Part shown: in pieces, positions 1 through 7,400 of the stretch
How positions within the stretch are numbered: position 1 is the first letter of the stretch
Layout: each line of letters begins with the position of its first letter
Assembly: GCA_016787065.1 (NCBI GenBank)
Contig: JAEUVD010000052.1
Span: 124,001-188,000 of the forward strand
Source of the DNA: Chitinophagaceae bacterium
Lineage (GTDB): Bacteria > Bacteroidota > Bacteroidia > Chitinophagales > Chitinophagaceae
Direction of reading: 5' to 3'
Length of the DNA: 64,000 bases
Made by a program: the position numbers and the translations under genes
The notes under the pieces: model-generated
The model's database searches: none
Told to the model about the DNA's origin: nothing
Seen by the model: the letters and a program-made list of their open reading frames with translations, nothing else

Positions 1-285
1 GAAAACTTCAGTTCGCAATACACGAAAATAACAACGGCTACTCAAAACCGATCTGTTGGAGGCGGACCAGCGCTAAGTTTACGCTACAAAGTAGCAAATA
101 GAGTTTGGATAGGCACGGAAGCGAATTATTATTTCAGAATGGGGAACACAAAATCTTCAGTTACTACGTATATTGAATTTCAGGGTGTTCCACAAGGAGA
201 AATCAATACCCAAAAATCGGATAATGATTTTAGCAATTTTACGCTAAACACGCCTACGGCTATTTTTCTGATTCTTCGTTTGTAA
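1..285 (+). CDS. C-terminal end of an outer-membrane beta-barrel-like protein (5' end outside window)
   Basis: The frame is open from the first base to a TAA at 283-285, giving 94 residues. The peptide alternates polar and hydrophobic residues with aromatic positions (ALSLRYKVANRVWIG, ANYYFRMG) and ends in a short strand (AIFLILRL), the look of a final beta-barrel strand pair in a Bacteroidota outer-membrane protein. No signal peptide or other domain can be judged because the start lies upstream. A new promoter box follows it, so it is probably not in one transcript unit with the next gene. Family unknown. Confidence 0.6.
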   Translation, partial: ENFSSQYTKITTATQNRSVGGGPALSLRYKVANRVWIGTEANYYFRMGNTKSSVTTYIEFQGVPQGEINTQKSDNDFSNFTLNTPTAIFLILRL

Positions 286-324
286 AAACACAAACTTCGT
301 AGCCGAAGAATACCTTTCCCATGC

Positions 325-332
325 TACATTTG
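325..332 (+). promoter_or_regulatory. TAnnTTTG (-7) promoter box for the aro operon
   Basis: TACATTTG matches the Bacteroidota sigma-ABfr -7 consensus TAnnTTTG. It ends only 4 nt before the ATG at 337, so transcription would start at or next to the start codon and give a leaderless or near-leaderless mRNA. The -33 TTG element is not clear. Confidence 0.5.
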
Positions 333-336
333 CCAA

Positions 337-1137
337 ATGCTCTCAGGGCTAACGCTTACTTCTGACTTTGGTTTCCGCAATCCTGCTCTGGCTGTGGTGA
401 AGGCAAAGCTATTTGGCGCTCTACCAGACGTAGCAGTTTTTGATATCAACCATCAGATCGAACCATTTAACACACAACAAGCTGTTTATTTTTTTGAGCA
501 AGCGTATCGGCACTTTCCGGAAAACACAGTACACTTTGTGTTTTACAACTTATATGAAAATGCGAATAAACAATTATTGTATGTGTATGAAAATCGGCAA
601 CATATTTTCTGTCCGGATAATGGATTTATTACTATGTTGTTCCATGAAAGGCCATTGCAATTATTTCGATTGAATGACCAGGAGATTGTTCATTTCAATT
701 ATCAAGAAGTTTGTGATCATTATTTACACGGGTATGAATTAATTAGTCAGGAAGTAAAGCAAGGATTTACTCCTATTACCATTCAAGATATTCTGGTAAA
801 ACGACCGAATCAGGCTACCTATGCTAACAATATCATCGACGCTCAAGTTCTATTTGTAGATCATTATGGTAATGTTGTTTTAAATGTGAAAGAAGATTTT
901 TTCGAAGTCTCCGGCAGAAACCGACCGTTTCGAATTTCCTTTTTAAAAAATGAAGAAATAAACACATTAAATAAGCACTATTTTGATGTGGAAGCCGGTG
1001 AAGTGATGGCATGGTTTAATACAGCAGGCTACTTAGAAATTGCAGTACACATGGGCTCGGCGGCAGAACTTTTTGGATTTCAAGCGGCACGAGAACGATC
1101 GCTTTTTTATAACCAAGTAAAAATATTTTTTGAATGA
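337..1137 (+). CDS. SAM hydrolase / hydroxide adenosyltransferase family protein (DUF62)
   Basis: The 266-aa protein starts with ITLTSDFG-like LTLTSDFGFRNP (about residues 6-17) and has VFDINHQIEPF (about 34-44) and CPDNGF (about 92-97), all landmarks of the DUF62 family that hydrolyses S-adenosylmethionine to adenosine and methionine. Length matches the family. The usual VDPGVG...R segment that carries the catalytic Asp and Arg is not recognisable: that place reads FYNLYENANKQ. Activity is therefore uncertain. The stop overlaps the next start by 4 bp (ATGA), so it is translationally coupled to the ABM and aro genes. Confidence 0.8.
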   Translation: MLSGLTLTSDFGFRNPALAVVKAKLFGALPDVAVFDINHQIEPFNTQQAVYFFEQAYRHFPENTVHFVFYNLYENANKQLLYVYENRQHIFCPDNGFITMLFHERPLQLFRLNDQEIVHFNYQEVCDHYLHGYELISQEVKQGFTPITIQDILVKRPNQATYANNIIDAQVLFVDHYGNVVLNVKEDFFEVSGRNRPFRISFLKNEEINTLNKHYFDVEAGEVMAWFNTAGYLEIAVHMGSAAELFGFQAARERSLFYNQVKIFFE

Positions 1138-1427
1138 TTAGAGTAGTTCGTTTATCCTTCAAAGACGAACATAAAGAAGATTTTCTAGCCTTCTTTCATG
1201 ATCGTAAAGAACGAATTCGTGCTGTGCAAGGCTGCACTTTTTTACAATTGTGGCGCGATGATAAGAACGAAAATGTGTTTTACACGTATAGTATGTGGGA
1301 AGCCAACTCTTTCCTCGAATCATATAGAAATTCCGCCTTCTTCCGCGAAACCTGGTCGCAGGTAAAACAATGGTTTAGTGAAAGTCCGATGGCGTTTTCC
1401 GCAAATGATGTAATCACTTTACCATGA
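1134..1427 (+). CDS. ABM / antibiotic biosynthesis monooxygenase-like small protein
   Basis: A 97-aa protein of ferredoxin-like alpha/beta pattern: VVRLSF, RAVQGCTFLQLWRD, FYTYSMWEANSFLESY, then a terminal helix. This order (strand, helix, G-C strand, 'W..' strand, helix) fits the YgiN/ABM dimeric barrel family, whose members oxidise quinones or have no known substrate. It overlaps its neighbours by 4 bp on both sides (ATGA), placing it inside the aro operon. No substrate can be inferred. Confidence 0.7.
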   Translation: MIRVVRLSFKDEHKEDFLAFFHDRKERIRAVQGCTFLQLWRDDKNENVFYTYSMWEANSFLESYRNSAFFRETWSQVKQWFSESPMAFSANDVITLP

Positions 1428-2437
1428 GTACTTTATTTTTTGACGGCCAAGAAAAGCAAGTCACGGAACTGCTTAACAGCTATGAACATCATATTGTTTT
1501 AGTTGATGCCAAAACGAATGGTTTTTGTTTATTGAAATTAACACGTTTATTACCTATCCTCAAATCTGCTTCGATTCTTATTATTCCCGATGGAGAAGAG
1601 CATAAAACCCTTGATGTTTTATCTTTATTATGGGAGCAATTAACCACCTTACATGCATCAAAAAAAACACTGCTGATTAATTTAGGTGGTGGTGTATTAT
1701 GTGATCTTGGCGGTTTTGCGGCTTCAACCTTCAAACGAGGTATAGCTTGTTTGCATATACCTACAACACTTACGGCGATGGTAGACGCTGCAATAGGTGG
1801 TAAAACGGGCATTGACTGGATGGGTTATAAAAATTTGATTGGTAGTTTTTACGAACCCGTCGGTATTTACATTCAGCCTTCTTTTCTGGAAACACTTCCT
1901 GAAAAACACCTTCGAAGTGGTATGGTTGAAATGTGGAAACATGCATTAATTCATTCCGAAGAAGCCTGGCAATCGATTAAACAAAAAAAATTAGCTCAGT
2001 TTTTAACACTTGAAGTTATTCAAAATTCATTACAGGTAAAATTAAACCTTGTTGAACAAGATCCTTTTGATGAGGGTGTACGACAAGCTTTGAATCTTGG
2101 GCATACAATAGGCCATGCTGTGGAAGCTTGGAGTTTAAACAACAAGCGTTTACTCCATGGCGAAGCTGTACTTTTAGGTTTAATAGCCGAATGTGAATTA
2201 GCTGAACAACTTTTAGGTTTATCGTCATCCATTCGGAATGATCTAAGGTTATTAAAAAGAACCTACTTTCCTAATTTGTCCTTTCAGGGTAGTATGGAAA
2301 ACCTGCTCCCCTATTTACTTCAGGATAAGAAAAATGAACAAGGAATACGGATGAGTTTATTAAAAAATCCTGGCGATGTTGCTATACAAGTATCGGTTCC
2401 TACTTCGCTCATTTTAAAATTGGGTTGGCATGATTGA
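1424..2437 (+). CDS. aroB: 3-dehydroquinate synthase
   Basis: Converts DAHP to 3-dehydroquinate, step two of the shikimate pathway; NAD+ and zinc/cobalt dependent, cytoplasmic. The 337-aa protein shows the nucleotide-binding LGGGVLCDLGGF (about 87-98), PTTLTAMVDAAIGGKTGID (about 113-131), the metal-ligand Glu in MVEMWKHALI (E169), and the metal-binding histidines in LGHTIGHAVE (227-231) and LLHGEAV (H245). The start overlaps the preceding gene by 4 bp and its end overlaps aroA by 8 bp, so aroB and aroA are co-translated. Slightly shorter than the E. coli enzyme (362 aa). Confidence 0.96.
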   Translation: MSTLFFDGQEKQVTELLNSYEHHIVLVDAKTNGFCLLKLTRLLPILKSASILIIPDGEEHKTLDVLSLLWEQLTTLHASKKTLLINLGGGVLCDLGGFAASTFKRGIACLHIPTTLTAMVDAAIGGKTGIDWMGYKNLIGSFYEPVGIYIQPSFLETLPEKHLRSGMVEMWKHALIHSEEAWQSIKQKKLAQFLTLEVIQNSLQVKLNLVEQDPFDEGVRQALNLGHTIGHAVEAWSLNNKRLLHGEAVLLGLIAECELAEQLLGLSSSIRNDLRLLKRTYFPNLSFQGSMENLLPYLLQDKKNEQGIRMSLLKNPGDVAIQVSVPTSLILKLGWHD

Positions 2438-3659
2438 AATAAACCTGCCGACATCTAAAAGTATTAGCAATAGAGTTTTGCTAATTTCTTCTCTGTGCAA
2501 CGAACCAAGTACCCTAATAAATTGTTCTACAGCCAACGATACGGTTGTGCTTAAAAAAATTCTATCCGAAGAAACTACATCACTAGCCGTTAATACAGAA
2601 GATGCCGGAACAGCATTTCGTTTTTTGATAGCCTACTTTGCCATTCAGGAAGGAAGAAATACCACCCTCTACGGTAGCAATCGTATGCATGAAAGACCCA
2701 TTGCCGATTTGGTTCAAGCGCTACAACAATTAGGTGCAGAAATCTCTTATGTGCAAACACCCGGGTTTCCACCCGTTAATATAAAAGGTAAAAAACTCAA
2801 AGGTGGTAAAGTAAGTATCTCTGGTAGCGTAAGCAGTCAATTTATCTCAGCTCTTTGCATGATTGCTCCATTATTAGAGAGCGGATTAGACATAGAAATC
2901 GTTCCTCCATTTGTTTCCAAGCCCTATGTTGACATGACCTTATCGGTAATGAAATCGTTCGGTGTTAAATCGTATTTCAAGAATAATAAAATAAAAATAA
3001 AATATCAGCGTTATCATGCTACGTTATTCACTGTTGAAGCGGATTGGAGTTCAGCATCGTTTTTCCTAATTGCTCAATTAATTAGACCTGAACTCAAACT
3101 TTGTTTACGAGGATTACAACGGAAAAGTATTCAAGGAGATTCGCACATGAACGATATTATTTTCTTTTTTGGGTATAAAGCAAAATATAGATTGAACAAG
3201 TTATATCTTCAAAAACATGATTGCCTGTTAATGCCCCGCGATGATTTTAATTTCAGTGATTATCCGGATTTAGCAATTCCTTTCTTAGTTTTTTTATCTA
3301 TTGAATATCCAATGGGTCGGGTTACTGGAGTTGATCATCTCAAATATAAAGAAAGTAATCGCTTAGAAGCTTTGCAAACGGAATTAGCCAAAGCCGGCTG
3401 CACACTTATTATAGAAGATAAGTTCATTTCCTTCCTCCCTCCTAATTTACATAACAGACCTATATTCTTTAAGTCGTATAACGATCATCGTATTGTAATG
3501 GCCCTAAGCTTATTCAGTTTATTAGGCAACGAGGTTCATTTCGACAATCCCGAATGTGTTCAAAAATCATTTCCCGATTTTTGGATCGAATTCAACAAAC
3601 TACTTACAAGTCTTAATTCAAATTTAGTACCTTATACACTTCCTTCTTCTGTGGTGTAA
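2430..3659 (+). CDS. aroA: 3-phosphoshikimate 1-carboxyvinyltransferase (EPSP synthase)
   Basis: Makes EPSP from shikimate-3-phosphate and PEP. Landmarks: catalytic-loop KSISNR (K10), DAGTAFRFL (about 58-66), MHERPIADLV, SGSVSSQFISALC, SDYPDLAIPF with the catalytic-base Asp, KESNRLEALQTELAKAG, and YNDHRIVMALSL near the C-terminus. 409 aa is a little short for the family (about 427) but all motifs are present in order. It starts 8 bp inside aroB. Its last 47 bp overlap the tail of the convergent esterase gene. Confidence 0.95.
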   Translation: MIEINLPTSKSISNRVLLISSLCNEPSTLINCSTANDTVVLKKILSEETTSLAVNTEDAGTAFRFLIAYFAIQEGRNTTLYGSNRMHERPIADLVQALQQLGAEISYVQTPGFPPVNIKGKKLKGGKVSISGSVSSQFISALCMIAPLLESGLDIEIVPPFVSKPYVDMTLSVMKSFGVKSYFKNNKIKIKYQRYHATLFTVEADWSSASFFLIAQLIRPELKLCLRGLQRKSIQGDSHMNDIIFFFGYKAKYRLNKLYLQKHDCLLMPRDDFNFSDYPDLAIPFLVFLSIEYPMGRVTGVDHLKYKESNRLEALQTELAKAGCTLIIEDKFISFLPPNLHNRPIFFKSYNDHRIVMALSLFSLLGNEVHFDNPECVQKSFPDFWIEFNKLLTSLNSNLVPYTLPSSVV

Positions 3660-4734
3660 GAACATGAATAAAATATATACCAGAGGAAGGAAGGTGAATT
3701 TGCATGTGATTGGTTAAACGTTTAGATTCCCAAATCACTTTACCCGACAAATTCAGAATAGCGATTGCGTCGATGTTATCAGGCTGAAGAAAAAGATCGA
3801 GGTAGTCATGTACCGGGTTAGTAAATTGCACGACTGGTTTTGAAGTCAGGGATGAAACTTCATTCGGTGCTAAACTATATTGATTAAAAAAACGCCATAT
3901 TTCTTTGCTAGCCGAAAAGTCCATATTGGTTACACTTAAATTTATCGGTGCACCAGGCCAAGTATGCTTGCCATCCGTTATTTTATAAAATTCTACTGTA
4001 CTCCCCTGCATTCCATTGTTATAAACATAATGATCAGCAGAGCACAAATCGGATGTTACGATATCCGGTACCATAGTATGAATAGGATTGGCATTACAGT
4101 TATTTTTAAGTTGCCAATAATGCACTAAGGAATCAGCACTAACGTACCATACATCCCCTGCATATAATACCGTAGGATCATCGGTTCCATGAATTTGCAT
4201 GATAGGTATATTATGCGAAGGAACACAATTTAAAAATTGCGTAACCGCCATACTACCAGCTACAGAAGCTATAGCAGCAATCCGATTCGATAGTTTACAA
4301 GCTAATTCATAACTCATAAAACCCCCGTTACTAAATCCAGTTGAATAAATACGTTGTGCATTGATAGCATAGTGCAGTGCTATAGTGTCGATCAGTGTTG
4401 ACAGAAAGCCAACATCATTAATCGTTCCTATTCCGAAACAACTCCATGAACGTGTACCTGCTGTATCGGCTACACCGTTAGGATGTACTATAATAAAATT
4501 TGCCGTATCGGCAATAGGCCGAAAATCACCATAAACTTCTTGTTCATCCATATTACTGGTACAGCCATGTAAGTTTAAAACTAAAGGCACGGCATTATTG
4601 GAATTGTATATCGATGGAACATAAACCTTATACGTGCGCATGATACCTTGGTAAAGAAAACTATCCACCAACGTTGTTTGCGATTTACCGAACGTAGTAA
4701 TAAAACAAGTAATTAAAAGTAAATAATATTTCAT
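3613..4734 (-). CDS. Secreted PHB-depolymerase/LpqC-type esterase with T9SS type A sorting domain
   Basis: 373 aa. Signal peptide (to about residue 19), then an alpha/beta-hydrolase of the poly(3-hydroxybutyrate) depolymerase/feruloyl esterase group: oxyanion LNLHGC (54-58), nucleophile elbow GFSNGG with S135, IHGTDDPTV with the acid Asp (185/186), and DGKHTWPG with H257. The last 75 residues (VVQFTNPVHDYLDLFL ... KEVYKVLNLN) form a type A T9SS C-terminal domain, so export across the outer membrane is expected. Substrate may be polyester or a feruloyl-type ester; sequence alone does not decide. The tail overlaps aroA by 47 bp in convergent orientation. Confidence 0.85.
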   Translation of the reverse strand: MKYYLLLITCFITTFGKSQTTLVDSFLYQGIMRTYKVYVPSIYNSNNAVPLVLNLHGCTSNMDEQEVYGDFRPIADTANFIIVHPNGVADTAGTRSWSCFGIGTINDVGFLSTLIDTIALHYAINAQRIYSTGFSNGGFMSYELACKLSNRIAAIASVAGSMAVTQFLNCVPSHNIPIMQIHGTDDPTVLYAGDVWYVSADSLVHYWQLKNNCNANPIHTMVPDIVTSDLCSADHYVYNNGMQGSTVEFYKITDGKHTWPGAPINLSVTNMDFSASKEIWRFFNQYSLAPNEVSSLTSKPVVQFTNPVHDYLDLFLQPDNIDAIAILNLSGKVIWESKRLTNHMQIHLPSSGIYFIHVLTPQKKEVYKVLNLN

Positions 4735-4886
4735 CGCTTAAAATTACTAGAAATTAATTTCTGTTGCGCTAAATACTACAGAACAATTGAAATGATTTTA
4801 CCGGTCAATGTATGCAACTCTGCTGCTTATCTCATGAAAAAACTTCAAAGATTGCAATGAGTTTCTTCGATCAACGAACGACCATA

Positions 4887-7154
4887 CTACTTTTTACTAA
4901 AACGAATTGTTTGGTTTCTATTCTGACCCATTAACTTCATAATATAAGATCCTTGAGCCAATGAAATAAGCGATATAGACGTTTGATTAGACGTTAACGA
5001 ACCTTGTTGCAGAATTCTTCCGCTTAAATCTGAAATTATATAACTATTCCAAGTTGTTTTATTGTCTAGATGAAGAAACAATTGATCATGCGCTGGATTA
5101 GGAAACAAAGCAACGCCATCCTGACTTACTTGTGACGTTCCAACTGCGTAGTTAACAACATCAACTTTAGCTTGATAAGGCGTCCAATTTTGTTTAGTTG
5201 CGGTAATAAGAATACTGTCTAACACAGCAACAGGATTAAAATACAATATCGCCGTTCCGCCACTAACTAAAGAACTTGCTATTAATTCGCCTTGATAATA
5301 CATGGTAATAGTTGCTCCTTCTACAGGACAACCTACGAAAAACATGGTACTATTTTGTTGTATATAGCCATGATGCGAGCAAGTAATAATACCTTCATTT
5401 TTTGTTCTAACTTCTACACTTGGATCGCCAAAAATTATCCATGTATCCGTAATTGCATTACCGCCATCCGGATCCGCAAAGGTGTTATACTTGTCGTTAC
5501 CTGCCATAAATCCACTCGTAACAATAGCTCCAAAAGTGGTACGTTTATTATTGCTTCTTGCACCTCGAAGTACAGCATTCATTTCATCTTGTCCTTCCAT
5601 TGGTGGGTTCCAATCTTGAACTATTGAACTCATAATCGTGGCTAAAGCTCCTTTCGGTTTTCCATCGGAAGTTCTTGCTCGAAGCCATGCTTCGCCAAAA
5701 CAAGTTTGACTCATGAAGTAACCATTAGAGCATGCTGTAGAAAAAATAAATGGTAACGTGTTAATATTGTTGAGATTATCCACATCGCTATTACTAAATC
5801 CGCTTGTTGTCCAGTTCGATAAACTACCATGACCACAATAATTAATTAATCCAACACCATTATTCACTTGGTAGGCTATTAAACTTGGATCCGGGTTTCC
5901 GGCATCATCATTACAAAGACTCTGCGTTCCATCAAAGAATCCTTTACTATTTACATAGTTATACTGATTTTTATTGCTATCCAGAATCTCACAGATATGT
6001 TCATAATCAATCTGACCATCATCTGAATCAGCATCTCCTTGATCGCTGGCTATACCAATTTGGTTTTGAAACCAATTAGAACTTGTATTTGGATATTTTT
6101 CGTAAGCAATTGTACGTTCAACTTGTGTTGCAACATCCGTTAGTGATTCACCAGAAAAGCGACCAACAATAAATTCAGGATAATGGTCATTATTCGAAAT
6201 ATAGGCATTCGTTAAATCAGAACACGGACCATACGATGCATTTACCCAAGTTACAGAAGAACTTACAGCAGGTATTTGTGTATGATCACCAACTAACAGC
6301 ATGTAAGCGATTTGTTTTGACTGATAATACCACTTAGCCAAATTCCTTAAATTGGTTTCATTCACACCACCTGAAAGGGTATCAGTATTCGCAACCAATA
6401 CATCAATCCCCTTTTGTTTCTTCCAATCGATGAATGGCTTTAAGGTTGTTAAATACATACCCGGTGTAACAATCAACATTTTACCTTGTTGCGTTATCGG
6501 CGAGTATCTGGTTTTGTTTGCCGCATAGTTAATAAAATGACGGCGATAAATCAAGTCAAAGGATTCATCTACCATCGTTGGTTTTACCGTATTCAGTTGT
6601 CCTTCATACTTAATGTTCATCGTAATCGATTGGAATACTCTTAAGGTTTTAGTTACCGGATTGTACTGCGCAGGATAAGCATGTATAGACACACCATTAA
6701 AATCGCGTAAAGTATATGGCTCTCCTTGATCTAGTGTTTGACTTGGATACATTTCATTTTGACGATACTGTTCTCCATAAACAAAAGGTATAGTAGAAGG
6801 TTTTTGATTTCGAAAAATTTTCCCTCTAGAAGGTGCAACTAAAACATTAGTATAGTCGGTATAATGAGCATCTACAATTTCAAGTTTTGCTTTCGCTAGG
6901 TTTGGAATAAGCAATGAAAAAGAAACTTGAGGAAGATCAGGGGCTCCGTTGTTTAATAACGGCGTTCCTTGGTCTACTTGAATCGAAAAAGCTTTTCCAA
7001 GTTCTGTTTCTACCTCTTTCATTTGAATACTTCCAAAATCTATTGAAACCTGAGCACCGTCAGGTCGGTCTGAAACTAAAGTAATGTTTGTTTTGTTTTG
7101 AGCCGATGTATGAAAAAGTATCGACATACAAACAAGAGACATCATCCAACGCAT
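4887..7154 (-). CDS. Gingipain-like C25 cysteine protease with T9SS type A sorting domain
   Basis: 755 aa. Signal peptide to about residue 19, then an N-terminal prodomain-like region, then the caspase-fold C25 catalytic domain (about 220-580) with INYCGHGSLSNW (catalytic H442) and FSTACSNGYF (catalytic C475), matching the gingipain His/Cys dyad. MLLVGDHTQIPA (about 285-296) is another family landmark. Residues about 679-755 (GVALFPNPAHDQLFL ... TIRFSKK) are a type A T9SS sorting domain. It would be a secreted or cell-surface endopeptidase. No haemagglutinin-type repeats are present. It lies upstream of the esterase on the same strand with a 152-bp gap, and diverges from the riboswitch-controlled receptor. 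Confidence 0.92.
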   Translation of the reverse strand: MRWMMSLVCMSILFHTSAQNKTNITLVSDRPDGAQVSIDFGSIQMKEVETELGKAFSIQVDQGTPLLNNGAPDLPQVSFSLLIPNLAKAKLEIVDAHYTDYTNVLVAPSRGKIFRNQKPSTIPFVYGEQYRQNEMYPSQTLDQGEPYTLRDFNGVSIHAYPAQYNPVTKTLRVFQSITMNIKYEGQLNTVKPTMVDESFDLIYRRHFINYAANKTRYSPITQQGKMLIVTPGMYLTTLKPFIDWKKQKGIDVLVANTDTLSGGVNETNLRNLAKWYYQSKQIAYMLLVGDHTQIPAVSSSVTWVNASYGPCSDLTNAYISNNDHYPEFIVGRFSGESLTDVATQVERTIAYEKYPNTSSNWFQNQIGIASDQGDADSDDGQIDYEHICEILDSNKNQYNYVNSKGFFDGTQSLCNDDAGNPDPSLIAYQVNNGVGLINYCGHGSLSNWTTSGFSNSDVDNLNNINTLPFIFSTACSNGYFMSQTCFGEAWLRARTSDGKPKGALATIMSSIVQDWNPPMEGQDEMNAVLRGARSNNKRTTFGAIVTSGFMAGNDKYNTFADPDGGNAITDTWIIFGDPSVEVRTKNEGIITCSHHGYIQQNSTMFFVGCPVEGATITMYYQGELIASSLVSGGTAILYFNPVAVLDSILITATKQNWTPYQAKVDVVNYAVGTSQVSQDGVALFPNPAHDQLFLHLDNKTTWNSYIISDLSGRILQQGSLTSNQTSISLISLAQGSYIMKLMGQNRNQTIRFSKK

Positions 7155-7203
7155 ATCCAGAAATTTATCCGGATAAAATTAAGGTTTAATCTATTACCAT
7201 ACT

Positions 7204-7211
7204 TACATTTG
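7204..7211 (+). promoter_or_regulatory. TAnnTTTG promoter box ahead of the TPP riboswitch
   Basis: TACATTTG fits the Bacteroidota -7 box and lies 37 bp before the first base pair of the riboswitch aptamer, a plausible distance for the leader transcript of the TonB-dependent receptor. Confidence 0.5.
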
Positions 7212-7247
7212 CCAGAAATTTAGACGAAAATCACACTTCGTCTGAAA

Positions 7248-7323
7248 ACCTTGGGGTGTCTGCTGTTGCAGTCTGAGAAAATACCCATAGAACCTCGAAC
7301 AGGTAACGCTGTTTAGGAAAGGT
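7248..7323 (+). promoter_or_regulatory. TPP (THI-box) riboswitch aptamer
   Basis: The core elements of the thiamine pyrophosphate aptamer appear in order: GGGGTGTC (7253-7260), CTGAGA (7273-7278), ACCC (7283-7286), GAACCT (7290-7295) and ACAGGTAACGCTGTTTAGGAA. The closing helix P1 pairs ACCTT (7248-7252) with AAGGT (7319-7323). It sits on the + strand directly ahead of the TonB-dependent receptor gene, so that gene should be shut down when TPP is plentiful. Confidence 0.95.
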
Positions 7324-7384
7324 AAGTGAAGTTTCATATTCCCTTACCCTATTGTTTAACCCTTTTCGAATGTAAGTTCGAAAA
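7321..7384 (+). promoter_or_regulatory. Candidate riboswitch expression platform (competing hairpins)
   Basis: GGTAAG (7321-7326), which includes the 3' strand of P1, can pair with CTTACC (7343-7348). CTTAC there can instead pair with GTAAG (7372-7376), the loop of a perfect 8-bp hairpin TTTTCGAA/TTCGAAAA (7363-7370 with 7377-7384). That hairpin ends about 16 nt before the ATG at 7401. No U-run terminator is visible, so translational control is the better guess. The pairings are seen in the sequence; the switching model is inference. Confidence 0.5.
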
Positions 7385-7400
7385 ACAATGATGTATGACT

